A DNA stretch of 64,000 nucleotides from Rattus norvegicus (Eukaryota; Chordata; Mammalia; Rodentia; Muridae): contig NC_086033.1 in NCBI RefSeq assembly GCF_036323735.1, forward strand, positions 727,326-791,325, read 5' to 3'. Both the position numbers and the translations under genes were made by a program. Below are positions 1 through 11,654 of this stretch, piece after piece. Within the stretch, counting starts at the first letter, position 1, and each line of letters begins with the position of its first letter. The notes below the pieces were generated by a model that saw only the letters and a list, made by a program, of their open reading frames with translations, was not told the origin of the DNA and ran no database searches.

Positions 1-189
1 AGCCTCTGGTGCATTTCCCGGACACAACAGCATCTTTTCTGTGACTGAGCCTAGAGCTGCCTCTTTCTGTCTTCCAGAAAAAAGTTTTCATTTCCTAAGC
101 CCTGTGATTTGCTTTCTTGTGTTTTCTGTAATTGCCCCATAATCCCATGGTCCGTGGAGGCCATGTTCATCATCAATCAGAACTATAGC

Positions 190-300
190 TCAGAGACTTT
201 ATGACATTTGCCTCAAGTCACACAGCTTGGAAGTATCAGAGCTGGAATTTGAATTCTGGTGGTTTTTGGCTACAAAACCCCAGGTCTCCCATGCTGTACT
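190..300 (+). mobile_element. MIR-type SINE fragment
   Basis: The block agactttatgacatttgcc, then caagtcacacagcttggaag and tcagagctggaatttgaa follows the MIR core and 3' half (gag..gttaagtaacttgcccaaggtcacacagct..). It is diverged and truncated. Confidence 0.65.
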
Positions 301-357
301 GTGAATATTCATGGAAACAGAGTTAATGTGGTATGGGCTAGTCCTTTGAGGCTTAAT

Positions 358-435
358 GCTTTTTTCCTTCTCTTCATTCTTTTCTTTCTTTCTCTTCTCT
401 TTTCTTCCTTCCTTTCTTTCTTTCTTCCTTTCTTC

Positions 436-474
<39 letters not shown>

Positions 475-475
475 G
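358..475. repeat. (TTTC)n pyrimidine microsatellite
   Basis: An imperfect CTTT/TTCC-rich strand becomes a clean TTTC run from about 436 to 474. It directly adjoins the antisense B1 element and probably grew from that element's A-rich tail. Confidence 0.95.
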
Positions 476-481
476 TTTGCT

Positions 482-635
482 TGTTTTAGTTTTTGAGACA
501 GGGGTTTCTCTGTGTTGTCCTGGATGTCCTGGAGTTCACTCTCTAGACCAGGCTGGCCATGAACTAAGAGATTCTTGATTTCTGCCTTCCTGAGTGCTGG
601 GATTAAAGGCATGTGCTGACACTACCCACCTATGT
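482..635 (-). mobile_element. B1 SINE, antisense
   Basis: The + strand reads ttttgagacaggggtttctc, then accaggctggccatgaact and gagtgctgggattaaaggca. This is the reverse complement of the 7SL-derived B1 consensus, including the Pol III B-box region. The tail side faces the TTTC repeat. Confidence 0.9.
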
Positions 636-837
636 TCTTTCTTTTTAAGATGTCTGTATTGGGAGATGTTAAACTCTGATAATTGAACATCTTAAATTCT
701 GAGTGTGTACATAGAAGGGAGGAAGCCCCCACCCCACAGTTCTGCATGCCTTCCATAGACTCCATGGGTCTCCCAAGCTCATCTATGGCTTAATTATACT
801 CAATAAATGCCTCTGTATCATAAGTTTGAGAAAGATT

Positions 838-840
<3 letters not shown>

Positions 841-886
<46 letters not shown>

Positions 887-930
887 TACACACACACACA
901 CGCACACACACACACACGCACACACACACA
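841..930. repeat. Compound (CT)n(CA)n microsatellite
   Basis: About 37 bases of CT (841-877) switch to CA with a few interruptions up to 930. Confidence 0.98.
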
Positions 931-931
931 T

Positions 932-1565
932 TTGGTTTGTTTGGGAGTGTTTAGGAAACTCTTTTGAGCAATTCCTTTGGGATCCTTAGGAGTAAGAACC
1001 AATCAGTGGGGCAAGAAGAGGAGGAGGGCAAGGATGGGGAAAAAGGACAGAAGACAAAGGCAGGCTGTCAAGCACATAGCAAGGAGTAAATACTGTTCAC
1101 ACTGTGAAAAGGTACAGTGGTTTAATCCTCCTGGCTTAAGTACCTTTCTCAAGGACTTTCTTTTCAGGTCACTTGCTAGAGTGTCTGTTTACATATCATT
1201 TCTTATGAACCCAGTGACTCATCTTAATTTATAAGCCTTCTCCCTATTCAACTCTCTCTTAAGATCAGTACATGTGGGGGGCAGGGTGTTGATGATTTCA
1301 TTGAACTTCACCAGGACTTTTTGAGTACCATCCACTTGCCAGTGGCCTGTCAATGACTCCACCCCTCACCCCAGATCCTCAATCCTCTAGTTTGTATAGA
1401 AAGAAAAACAGGTAGCCTCCTGAGTATGAGAATCATTTATGCCCGGAGGGAGACTCATCAGCAGACACTGGAAGGTTTGGGTAGTATAAGATCATATTTA
1501 AGAGTATGGATGATTTAGGGTTTACAAACTTTCTATCCTACCATTCATTCATTATTCATTCAACC
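932..1565. other. Intronic stretch, nothing recognised
   Basis: Mixed-composition intron with a purine-rich patch at 1010-1065. No repeat family or coding signal was recognised. Confidence 0.5.
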
Positions 1566-1569
1566 TCAT

Positions 1570-1960
1570 TCATTATTATTTTTTTCTCATTGCTATGAAT
1601 AAAAGTCTGGGAGGAGCAACTTAAAAGAAGGATTTATTTTGGCTCATGGCTTCAGGAGATTACAGCCAGTTGTGACAGAGAAGGTTTGGTGGTAAGAATG
1701 CAAGGCAATGGGAAATATTGAGTCTGTATTCAAGGAGCAAAGGAACAGGGAACAAAGCAGGTTCAGTTCTGCAGGCCTCCTGCTTTCATTCATTTTGTTC
1801 AGTCATGTGACCTTTCTGTTCATGGGATGGTGCTGCCAACATCCAAAACAACTTTAGCTTACTAAGTTAGACAAGTTTGGAAATGCATCATGGAAATGTG
1901 GAGAGGTGTAACTTCTAGGTAATTACAAATTCAGTGCAGGTTAACTGTTATCCTGCCTCA
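1570..1960 (-). mobile_element. Old MaLR-like LTR, antisense (tentative)
   Basis: The start (ttgctatgaataaaagtctg, ggaggagcaacttaaaagaa, ggatttattttggctc) resembles the reverse complement of the 3' end of rodent MaLR-type LTRs, with an AATAAA on the minus strand near 1632. The remainder is diverged. The exact family is not known. Confidence 0.45.
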
Positions 1961-1964
1961 TTTT

Positions 1965-2975
1965 GTGTGATGAGAACATACCCTGAGACAGACTCCTCCT
2001 TCAGTGGCCCCTAGAGATGCACAAGATGATCTGCAACCCTTTCAGGTTTCCTGTTATTGCCCTGAGATCTTGGAGGGAAGTTAAAAAGAAAACATTTTCC
2101 CTGGTCTAGTTCTAACAAAGGCAGCCCTTCCATCCCAGATCCTATTAGCTAGTTCCTAGAGTCACTGCAGGAGAGACCTGAACCCACAGAGAGACAGGGG
2201 TCAGATAGTTCTGACAGCCAGTAGACTCCTGGGTCTGACCTTGGTTGAGGCAGAGCTTGGAACAACTCAGTCTAGCATCAAAGCACAGCTTTGGTGACCC
2301 AAAGGACAGGTTATTTACCTCTAAGTTCCTCACCCCAAATCCCAAAGCCTTTGCCAGTCATGGATACAGACTTCTAATTCTTGGTTTCACATTCTTTTCA
2401 CATCTAGAAAGCAGCCCCCTTGGTTCTCTTTTTGGTTAGGAAATATATTTAAAATTTTAAGGAGATGCCTGTTATGTGCAGGGTAGATAGGTAAAATTGG
2501 TAACTGTTTATAAAACACTTTGGTGCCGTGATGTGCCTACACACCAGGAGTACCAGATGGATCTGGAGTGAGTCGGTATAGGTGGGTGTCAACCTAAAAG
2601 AGAAAAAGAACTAAGTATAAAACAGAGATTGGGAACTGGCACATCTCATCATAAATGAGTCGGGTGTTTTTTTTCCTTCTATTTCAGTTCAGAAGTTAAC
2701 ACAGCAAGGTTTCATCACAACACTCTTGTTTGGTTTATAATATGAGTTAGTTTGTAAATGAATCTGATCTGGGTTTTATATCCATGGACACATCTGGACC
2801 ACACATGCCTACATTATCTGCTTCTGTGTTTAGGTGTTTCTTTTTCTTCCCCTTTTATTCTGGGTCCTCATGAAGCACTTCCATGTTTTTAATCTTACAG
2901 CTATTTTAGAGAACAGAACTCATTTGGGAAAGTCAAAGGTAGCCCCAAAATATTCTTTTAAAAATTAATTATATG
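1965..2975. other. Intronic stretch, nothing recognised
   Basis: Unremarkable sequence, AT-rich towards the right end. Only short chance frames (under 70 codons) are present. Confidence 0.5.
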
Positions 2976-2989
2976 AAAAGCAATCAAAA

Positions 2990-3130
2990 GAATTAGGCAT
3001 GGCAGCATAACCCTGGAGTACCAACTACAGAAAGGGCTGAGACAGGAAAAGCTCGAGACTCCAAGGACTTTAAGCTGACCTGGGAAGTCTGAAGAGACAC
3101 TGTCCCTTATAAGTGAATAAGTAAAGAAAA
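2990..3130 (+). mobile_element. Diverged B1-related SINE
   Basis: The order ggcatggcagcataaccctg, aaagggctgagacaggaaa and gagacactgtccc follows the B1/PB1 layout (ggcatggtggcgca..gctgaggcagga..gagaccctgtctc), followed by an A-rich tail. Confidence 0.5.
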
Positions 3131-3371
3131 TAAATTTCTTAGGATGAGCGTCTGCTTATGGCTCAACTTGCTAACTTTTGGTTTCTTCGTGGTACATAAA
3201 TTAATGCTTCGTTTTTTTGGTTGGTGCTGACTTCAATTAGTAAAACTGGATAACATTTTTAAAAGCTGAGCAGATGGTTATGTATTGCTTGTATGTGGTT
3301 CTCTGGGCGACACAAAAGACACTTGGCCTGAAGCCATCTCATGTGACCTTGGTAACAAAGGGACATATCTT

Positions 3372-3412
3372 TGTTTGTTGTTGTTGTTGTTATTGTTGTT
3401 GTTGTTGTTGTT
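3372..3412. repeat. (GTT)n microsatellite
   Basis: About 13 GTT units with one TTA interruption. Confidence 0.97.
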
Positions 3413-3615
3413 TTAACTAGGCCCAGGGACATTATTGGCAAACCTCCTAAAAGGAAACTTCCTGTTTTTCACAGCTGTGAAACTTAGTAACCATGGCTCA
3501 GAGAATTGTAGAGTGTTTGAAAACTGCCTAATTAGATGTCTGGTTCTGTGCTCCAATCTTAATCTCTTACCCAACCTCTTCCTTTTCTCTATTTGCCTGA
3601 CCAGGCCCTTAGGTA

Positions 3616-3831
3616 GGTTGGCTGGTTGGCTGGTTGGCTGGTTGGCTGGTTGGCTGGTTGGCTGGTTGGCTGGTTGGCTGGTTGGCTGGTTGGCTGGTTG
3701 GCTGGTTGGCTGGTTGGCTGGTTGGCTGGTTGGCTGGTTGGCTGGTTGGCTGGTTGGCTGGTTGGCTGGTTGGCTGGTTGGCTGGTTGGCTGGTTGGCTG
3801 GTTGGCTGGTTGGCTGGTTGGCTGGTTGGTT
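3616..3831. repeat. 27-copy satellite with an 8-bp unit (GGTTGGCT)
   Basis: The unit GGTTGGCT repeats about 27 times (216 bp) with no substitution until the last unit, which reads ggttggtt. The unit has no stop codon in any frame on either strand, so several overlapping open frames run through it. These encode only WLVGWLAG-type or NQPTSQPA-type periodic peptides and are not genes. The homogeneity implies recent expansion, so copy number is probably variable between animals. Confidence 0.98.
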
Positions 3832-4005
3832 GATGTATTTGACAGTTTCATACATTTAGATCATAATACATTTTTACACACCCCATTCTCCTCCCTCTCA
3901 TCCCCCTCCCTCTCTTGCTGGAACCCCTTCTTCTCAACAAGTCTCCCTCCTACTTGCCTGTCTCCTTTTTGTGTGGTCTACTTTTCCTGTTATGGAAACT
4001 GTACC
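3832..4005 (-). mobile_element. Rodent L1 (Lx-type) fragment, tentative
   Basis: Immediately after the satellite, gacagtttcatacatttaga, catttttacacaccccattc and ccccttcttctcaacaagtc resembles a segment I associate with the 3' region of old rodent L1 copies. Orientation and family are not certain. Confidence 0.4.
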
Positions 4006-4164
4006 TGACACAAGCAACCCAGGAGTTTATTTAAACTCAGAGTATAAGGACAGGGCAAGCATATGGCTGATGTGGCCCGGGCATTTGGTGCTAGAATGTA
4101 AAGCAACAATCACCCTGGGAGACAAACAGGAAGCAAGAAGGAAGAGGGATAAGGAAACCTTTAG

Positions 4165-5650
4165 TGTCTTCACCTAGTGACCCATCTTAGCTTGCCATGC
4201 CTCCCACCCAAAAGGTTCCACAACCCTCCAAAATAGCCAGCTGGGGACACAAAACTGTGAAGAATATTTTACACTGAACTGTTAACAGTGACTGTTAATA
4301 GTATCTGAGGATGATAATGAGACTTTTACCAATATTTAAAGGCAGAATGAAGCAGGACAAACCCGAGTGGGAAATTAAGGAGGAACATAACTGAAAAGAG
4401 AGAAATATCCAGCAGGAGACTGCTTTGTGGGGGAGGAAGTGGCCATCTGCCAAAGGCTGGGAAGACAGGCGCTCAGAATTCCCTGTGGAGTTTGCCACAC
4501 AGATATGGTCAGCATCCCTGACAAGTGAAGAGTTAGTGGGTGACAAGGTGAGTGCTCCAGGCAGGCTGAGGCAAGGAGCCTGTGACAGTCTTCTGGAAGG
4601 GATCCACTGTGCAAGTTGGCCCCAGAGCTTTGTAGTGGCTCTGACAGAGCAGGCTGAACACCCATTTAGGGAGGCCCAGTCTCTCATCAGAAGAAGGAAG
4701 GCTAGAAGGTGCTGCTTACAAAAATATGAGTTCAGGGCTACTAGTGGAGGGAAAAAAGTGAAGCGTGGTCCCATTGCTTTCATGGCTTTCACTGGCATTA
4801 TGAGGTGAGCATCAGCTGAGCTAGTGATACAGGAAGAGACCAAGAAGAGGAGAGAAGCACTATGCTTTTCATGTGATTTGTCCCCTTTGGCTTCCTGTGT
4901 TGGGAGTTTGATCCTTAGTGTGCTGATGTGGAGAAATGGTGAGACTTTTCAGAGGTGTGGTTAAGTCAGAGGTCACAAGATGGACCCTTTCCAGTGCTCT
5001 GGCCTTCTTTCTTGACCTCTCTGTGTAGCATGTTCTTCCTCTATTGGGACACCATCCTCCTTAAGACCCTTACCAGAGTGGAGGTGATGCCAGAGTGATG
5101 CCTGGAATCTCTCAAACAATAAGTTAGATAGTGGATTTTTATAAAGTTCACAACCTCCAGTATTTCATTATAGTAAAAGAAAACTGAGGGCAAAGAAAGA
5201 AGAAATATGAGAATAGTAGCCTTGGTAATTTGAAAAGCAAACCAATTTGAGGAAAAAATAGCAGTTTGACCAATATGAATAGTATTGAGGAACACACTGA
5301 AAGTGAGACCAGTCATTTGGCAGCTCCCAGGTATTCATGCAGCATAGGGGAAAGGTTGGTGGGCTGCAGAAATGTACAGGGAGAGCTGGGAAGTAGGGCT
5401 CAGAGCTAAGGGCTGCCAGCCTGGGAATGGAGGAATTGAGGACTTGCAGGGTTTTCTGTTCTATTTCAAGTGGGGACATGAACAGAAGAATGCAGCAGTG
5501 CTAAAGAATGAGCAGTTAGGAGTGTCACAGTTGCTGCTTCTCACCTGAGTCAGACTGGGGAGCAGGAAGGGAAAGATAACCTGCAGTGAAGTTAGGGATC
5601 ACTGCCAACTAAAAGACAAAAAGCTGAGGTAGCACCTTTCTGGTGATGTC
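4165..5650. other. Intronic stretch with the longest chance ORFs
   Basis: No repeat was recognised. It contains a 182-codon frame on the minus strand (4295-4843) overlapping a 127-codon + frame (4425-4808). Neither resembles a known protein, has exon structure or shows coding-like composition. Confidence 0.5.
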
Positions 5651-5654
5651 TCCA

Positions 5655-6100
5655 TGCCCCTGTTAAGATGATGGGTGTTTATATGCCAAAGAAAGACTGA
5701 TCCCAGTTGTTGGGCCATACCTTGGCATGTTTCCCTTCCCCCTCGCTAAGCCTTTTAGCCTGCTATAGCAAGAAGTTATTAACACCCTTGTCAGCTGTTC
5801 TTGGCCCCTGATTTGGGGCTGGGACTTTCCATGGCACCCTTCCACCCCCACCGAGCCTTCCAGCTTGTTATTGTTAAGAAGTTGTTTATACCCCTGATTG
5901 GGCCTGGGACTTTTCACCACACAGACTTTTCCTGTTTTCCTGGTTAGGGACTTTCACCTGCCTTGTTGTTTTTCCATAGCTTTTGCCTTGGGTATATAAG
6001 GAGATCTCAGTAAAGCCTTGGTGGCACTCTCTGAAAACGGGTGACCCATGTACGTGTTTTCTTTCAATCCTGCAGACCTATGCCCGATATTCACACACTG
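5655..6100 (+). mobile_element. Solo LTR of an endogenous retrovirus (class not certain)
   Basis: The segment has promoter-LTR architecture in the sense of Kcnma1. There are two U3-like direct repeats (5733-5828 and 5837-5913; each begins with ccctt-type C-rich sequence, contains aagaagttrtt and ends gggacttt) and a third partial copy near 5947-5957. A TATA box (TATATAAG, 5993-6000) follows, then an AGTAAA that could act as a weak polyadenylation signal. No gag, pol or env sequence adjoins it. Both boundaries are approximate and target duplications were not identified. The family is probably a rodent ERVK- or ERV1-type LTR, which is inference. Confidence 0.6.
5993..6000 (+). promoter_or_regulatory. 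TATA box of the solo LTR
   Basis: TATATAAG is preceded by gccttggg and lies downstream of the U3-like direct repeats. Any transcript would start about 25-30 bases further on and run in the direction of Kcnma1. Confidence 0.5.
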
Positions 6101-6160
6101 GCGGCGCAGACGTCGTCACCCAGTGTTTCATCTCCAGCCATCTCCCTATGTCCACTTGTA

Positions 6161-6161
<1 letters not shown>

Positions 6162-6217
<56 letters not shown>
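6162..6217. repeat. (TG)n microsatellite, perfect
   Basis: 28 uninterrupted TG units. Confidence 0.99.
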
Positions 6218-6219
<2 letters not shown>

Positions 6220-7660
6220 ATCATGAGGTACTTTGCTATTTTTAAGTTGTTTTGTTTTGCTGTTGATGTTGTTGCTGTTGTTTTGTGCCGTGATGAATTT
6301 TTTTTTAATTGAAATCAACCATGAAATGACAATTTTGGGAACCCACAGTCCATTTGGTGTTTCACGGACAGTGGTTTGGTAGTTTGGGTCTTAGAGTGTC
6401 TGGCCACAAGTACTTCTCCAGAGTTGATTTCCAGAGTGTTACTCTCCAGGGTTAGATTAGCAGATAGTGATGAATCGGAAGTCTAAGTTGAGATCTTGCT
6501 GCCCAGGGCCCAATCCTCTGCTTAGATTCAAGAGGCGAGGAGCTTCTTTTCTTTGTAGGCAACCCTGTGAATGCCATCTCATTGTTCCACATCATAATTG
6601 TATCATTACACGTCATAACAATGGGACTGCAACAGTTATTACTGCACATTCTAATTATGTGATTACTCAGTCTTTCACCAATTATATAATTAGATTTAAT
6701 TATACCAATTGCACAAACAAACTATAGTCAACTACACATTACTTAAAATAAAATCCAGAACTCTGAATATTTCAGCAGTTGCCCCACAAACAAGAATAGA
6801 AAGCAAGAGAAGAAGGTTTTGTGAAACAATTTTTAAGTGGAAGGAATTATATGATATGGGAGATTTTTAAGGATAATGGCAGGAAATTAACTTATCATGA
6901 AGTATTTTAAAAACAGTATTTTCTTTCAAGAAAATATGGAGGGTGCCGAACAAGTGAAGGATACTATGTCCCCTTGCCATGACTTATTCCACAACCCACA
7001 TAGCTTACTAAGAATGGTCAAAAGAAAGGAGTAGAAATGAGGAAAGAGAGGCAGAGAAGTTCCTATGGGGGAGGTGGAGGGGAATGGGGGATGGGAGATT
7101 GGGGATTGGTGATGAGGAGGGAAGGGCAGAACAAGGTTGACATTTAGTAATTAAAAGTTATACTGTATAATTAGAGGCACAGCACATTAGCATGCCAACA
7201 CAGCTCAGATTGATAAAATGACCCTTTGCCCTCCTTACCTAATTCTTTCTGGTATTTCTGACTTCTTCCTTGCTTTACCCTCAGTTTGTTGCCCCCATGG
7301 ATAGGATGTCCAAGTATAGATACTGAGAATGACTACCTAGAACTCCAAATCAACACAAGCAGGACAGGAAGGTTTGTCTTTGCAGGTTAAGACTCAGGGC
7401 CAGTACCCTCTTGGGTTGTCTTTGAGTAAAATTTTTGAGTAGAAATTTGAATAGGCAGGTAACTTGATATTTGGTCCACTAATATATGTCATTCCCATGA
7501 TTGCTCACTCTTTGTAGAATCTTGGGCTTCAGGGTATCCAAACTTGATGTCATACCATATAGCTGACCTTTCTTTTCCTTACTCTGTGACACAATATTTT
7601 CTGGAGAATAGGTTTTTCTTCAGATTAATTCTAGGAACCCAAGTAAACCACAGCACTGTC
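6220..7660. other. Intronic stretch, AT-rich then purine-rich
   Basis: T-rich at 6235-6310. AT-rich at 6590-6730 with repeated attatnta-like words. Strongly purine-rich and G-rich at 7020-7125. No element was identified. Confidence 0.5.
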
Positions 7661-7664
7661 TAGA

Positions 7665-7748
7665 CTGGGGAGGTAGCTTAGTTGATAGAGTGCTTGCCTC
7701 GTGTGCAGGAGGGCCTGGGTTGAATCTTAAGCACTAGAAAAAATAAGG
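7665..7748 (+). mobile_element. ID-like tRNA-derived SINE (old)
   Basis: ctggggaggtagcttagttg followed by atagagtgcttgcctcgtg, gcctgggttgaatct and an A-rich tail matches the ID core, with recognisable A box (tagcttagttg) and B box (gggttgaatc). It is diverged, unlike the young copy at 42929. Confidence 0.8.
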
Positions 7749-7749
7749 T

Positions 7750-8195
7750 GATGCCTATACAAAATGAAATATGAATCATCCTGCAAAAGAATGAAAATCT
7801 GGTTATTTGGAACAATGTGGTAGACATTGTGTTATGTGAAATAAGCCATGCACTAAGAGATCAATATTGCCTGTTTGTACTCATATATGGAAGCTAAAAA
7901 GTTGATTTCAATGCTCAATAATGATTTCTAAAGGCTGGGGAGGGGAGGGAAATATTAGGAGGTTAGATATCAGCACAGCCAGATAGGAAGAAGTAGTTCT
8001 GGTGTCCCAGTACACAATGGAGTAGCCATAGCTCACAATAATCTCTGGTGATGTACAGGAGTGAAGGTCAAAGACTCCCAATACAAGGAAATGACCAAGA
8101 GGAGGAAATGCTAATTAAACTGATTTGACCTGTGCACACCAGTAACTGTACACTATGAATATGTGCACCCAATACATGTTAATGGGGATGAAAAC
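7750..8195 (+). mobile_element. L1M-type LINE-1 3' end
   Basis: gtgaaataagccatgcacta, cctgtttgtactcatatatg, ggctggggaggggaggga, gatagg..gtagttctggtg, agtagccatagctcacaata, aaggaaatgacc and ctaattaaactgatttgacc, in that order, reproduce the 3' UTR of ancestral mammalian L1 (L1MA/MB type). This family predates the rodent-primate split. Confidence 0.8.
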
Positions 8196-8209
8196 AATAG
8201 AGAAAACTG

Positions 8210-9750
8210 ACTATTGCACCATATGGCCTCTACCTGGTAGAGAGCCCTTGACATCGACTACTTCTGCACTCTAATGCAGAAGACTCTTCATTGTTAGGTG
8301 GAGGGTAAGAGCACATCTGGAATAGTGGGTGCACCATAATGGCACCCCACTAAAGAAATATAATTGGTAGGTACCGCTTAAGCACATACTTAGGGAAAAT
8401 TACTTGCTGAACTTGGCTGAGTACCAGAATGGCTCCGCTTCTGCCCTGGGATCTTCACAAAGGTTGACAGGATATGGATTGCTGCAAATGTACACATAAT
8501 ATCTGCGGCGTGCACTTAACACTGCTATAGAAATAAGTTTGGGTGGTGTTCTGAGTCATAATGGGAGTATAGCATACTTGGATTGTTTCAAAAATGAATG
8601 AAAAATTAACCAGCTATAGAGCAGCCATCACACATGTGAGGGGGAAATGTGCTTTGAAGTCTCGGATGGAGGTGTGCTTGTCTCCTTTATTCTCCTACAT
8701 ATTTGTTCGTGTATGACTCTCACGTGGACCAGGGAAGTTAAGGGAATTTTCCCTTGTATGTTTCCATTTGCTTTTCGGTTTCTGTAGTGCTCTGGGGAGC
8801 TGTCCCTTGTTTTTGCAATCCCATAGAAGGCTTCCATTTTTGCACATAGGTTTATTTATCCAGTGGGAGATAAACACACAGCTCTAGAAGATGATGCCCA
8901 GCACAAGGAAGTGCAGTGATGATGGGAAACCCAGAAAGCAAATCCTGCAATACTGGAGCATAGGGGGGAAATTGGACTGGCATGGCATAGCTCACACATC
9001 CTTCCTCATCTCCAAAAACTCTGCACCAGGACCAACCATGAGAAACTGATTCTTATTATCAGGATTGCAACTGGCTGGTGTTTCCCAGTCCACTTTATTA
9101 GGAACTGGGAGTGCACAGAGCAGAAGATGGACTAATGCACAGTGTGAAGCAAACTCAGCCATGTTTTGAGGCCAGCAAAGGTACACCAACTGTTTCTAAA
9201 ATAGGAGGTGAACTTACCCAGCATATACTATCTGCTTTCCTAACTCTCAGCTCAGAGCTGGCCATCTCTGCTTAGCTTTTCTCAACAGAACTGTCAATGG
9301 GGAGATTAGAATCAATGTGCCGGTATACAGAGAACTCTGAAATCTGTCTTGGACTTCTCCCACTTCAGCGTTCATGGTATGCCTGCAAGCCCAGGTTTCA
9401 TAGGATCAAGGCAAGAGTCTACAAAATGCCCTCTGTGGGAAATGCAGTAGATCTTGAGAAAGCATCAGTAAAGAGAGATAAAGGAACTGCCACATGGCTA
9501 ATACTAGTCAGGTAGTCAGGGTCCACTGTGGCCATTAATATAGCAATCAGATGATTACTAGTCAAGTAGAGACCTAGCTGACAGCCACTATGCATTCTGG
9601 TCACGTAAGTTGCTTTCTGAAATTCTACAAGCTGTATTGCTAGTTATTGGGAACTTAGTCTATGTAAATTGCTGGTTGTCTTTACCATTCTATTCAGTAG
9701 CACCACAGTGATTTCCTTCATTTGATGAAGAAAGGGAACCTAAGTTTTTG
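8210..9750. other. Intronic stretch, nothing recognised
   Basis: Mixed composition with no clear repeat family. The frames present are at most 72 codons and unrelated to known proteins. Confidence 0.45.
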
Positions 9751-9774
9751 AGATCATGTTGTAGCTGTCTTTTG

Positions 9775-10240
9775 CTACTTTGTGGGTTTTTTCCTTTCAC
9801 TCTTTTCCCACCCTTTCAACCCTCTAACACTAGATAGGAGAGAAAAAAGAAGAGAAAGGAAGAGGGGAGATATTATCATTAGACTACTTCCTGCTGATCG
9901 GGGTATGGAGTTCCTTGGGGGCATTTGATCTTTGCCATTAAGATATCTAATTTCTTTTCCTTCTTTCTTCTTTACATGCGACTAATTAACAAACAACAAC
10001 CGACAGCAACCAATCAACAACCAACATGCCCCCTTTCCCCCACCAGGCTGCAGCAACTCTCACCACCTCTGGGTCCCTAGCATTTATTGGCCCTCTGAAA
10101 AGTCCTCATAATTCCAAACATCATACCATGTGGGTAGTAACTGAGACTAAAAATTGAGCCCCTGATCTGGACGATGAGTTCCTAATCCTGGGATGCCACA
10201 TTCCGCTAGAGTCCAGCATCTATGTCATCATCGTAAGCAC
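9775..10240. mobile_element. Rodent interspersed repeat, family not identified (possibly L1 Lx)
   Basis: The run cacttttcccaccc-like, ctctaacactagataggag, agactacttcctgctgatcg, gtatggagttccttgggggc, tctaatttcttttccttctt and caacaaccgacagcaacca looks like a repeat I recall as frequent in rodent genomes. I cannot assign it with confidence. Confidence 0.4.
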
Positions 10241-10329
10241 GCTTTAAGTGTGGGTAAACACTGAAGTGATGATGCACCTCAATTGATTGTACATGGTATG
10301 GAGATCTTGGAACTAATATGGGCCAGACT

Positions 10330-11640
10330 GTCAATGTTTTCTTTGCCTAAACCAGATAAGCATTGACAAGGAGATAATTCTGCTTTACTTTGAAATGAGA
10401 TTGGGAGTAGTGGTTAAGTTATAACTCAAAATCAGATGTCAGATGTCTTTCAAAGTGTGTAATAGAGGTGATTGAATCATTAAATGACTCCTGTTGGTAC
10501 AAGAGAGGTGAAACTCCTTTCATTTGGATTACATAAGTCATATCGATAGGAATTGGGACTAGAGGTGCCTCACGCTGGTACTGAGACCTAACAGTGAAAG
10601 TACTCACAAACTAATACTGACTTAGCTTAGAAAAATTGGATGAGGACTTTTACATTCAATCTTTTCCAGCATTCATTCTGATTGGCCCTTTATCTATTTA
10701 TCTGTTTACTTATGGAACAGATACATTGGTTAGAAATAAGATCTCAGCTTTAGTGAAAGGTTAGCAAAGTGGTTAGTGAAAGGCCCTGCTTCTGTGGAGC
10801 TTGCTTCTCAGTAGAGATGATCAAAAGTTGGGGTTTAGAGAAAATACAGAGGGTTACTGTGTTTGGAGCTTTGTGGGAATGGGGTAAATTTGGAGTGGAA
10901 ACTATGCCAAGTCTAAAGTTGTGCTATCTGTCTAGACTTTCCCCAGAGCAGGCAGAAGCTTTGTGTTCAACAGTGATGACAGATAACTAGGAATAAATAA
11001 ACACTTTCTAGGTATCCTGTCTCAGAATTTGCCATAGTCTAAATAATTTCAGAGAACTTCTCTTCAGTGAATTTTAAGTTTTAACCAAGTTGGGAGAAAG
11101 AAGTTTAGTTTATGTCATGTTCATAATTCTTTTTATTGAGTGATCAGTGAGTTTTAGGACACAATGAGACGAAAATGTTCGTTTTCAGCTTCACATGGGA
11201 ATAAAGCTATCCTACTTGGTCTTAGTGCTAACAGATAACACTTTAAGCTGAGAAAAAAGAACCTTATTAAATAAGATCATTCTTAAGACTTAGCTAAAAT
11301 TGTGTGGTCTCCCTCTTTATGGTGAAACTTTATTCTTTTACATCAGTTCTGAGCAGGGCTACCTTGAATTTACACCATAATGTCATATTTCATTTGAGCA
11401 AAAATGACACATGAATATGTACCATTGTATTGCTGCTCATCAGAAATAAATATAATCAAGAACTTCCTGACTAGGACCTCATTTACCCAAGAATTAAGGG
11501 CAACGTTGTTAGTTCTCTAATCACAACAATTATAAGTATTTCAAAAGTGTCTGCTGACAGCACACTATTTCAGGAGCTAGGGGCAATATCAAACCCTTGG
11601 AAGTTATTTTACAAAATAATCCCAATTTGCATATACAGCA
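10330..11640. other. Repeat-poor AT-rich intron
   Basis: No repeat was recognised. The part at about 10990-11330 is AT-rich and free of simple repeats, so it is a reasonable place to look for conserved noncoding sequence. That is not demonstrable from one sequence. Confidence 0.35.
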
Positions 11641-11654
11641 TTTAGAAAAGGCTA

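Noticed and set aside
3435..4008. Several overlapping ORFs through the 8-bp satellite
   Set aside because: Open only because the unit GGTTGGCT has no stop codon in any frame. The products are pure periodic peptides.
4295..4843. 182-codon minus-strand ORF, longest in the window, with an overlapping 127-codon + ORF
   Set aside because: No recognisable domain, no splice or promoter context. The length is within chance for a GC-moderate intron, and both strands are open because stops are locally sparse.
6055..6120. Retroviral primer-binding site and internal region after the LTR
   Set aside because: ctggcggcgcagacg only loosely resembles a lysine-tRNA primer site, and no gag-like sequence follows before the TG repeat.
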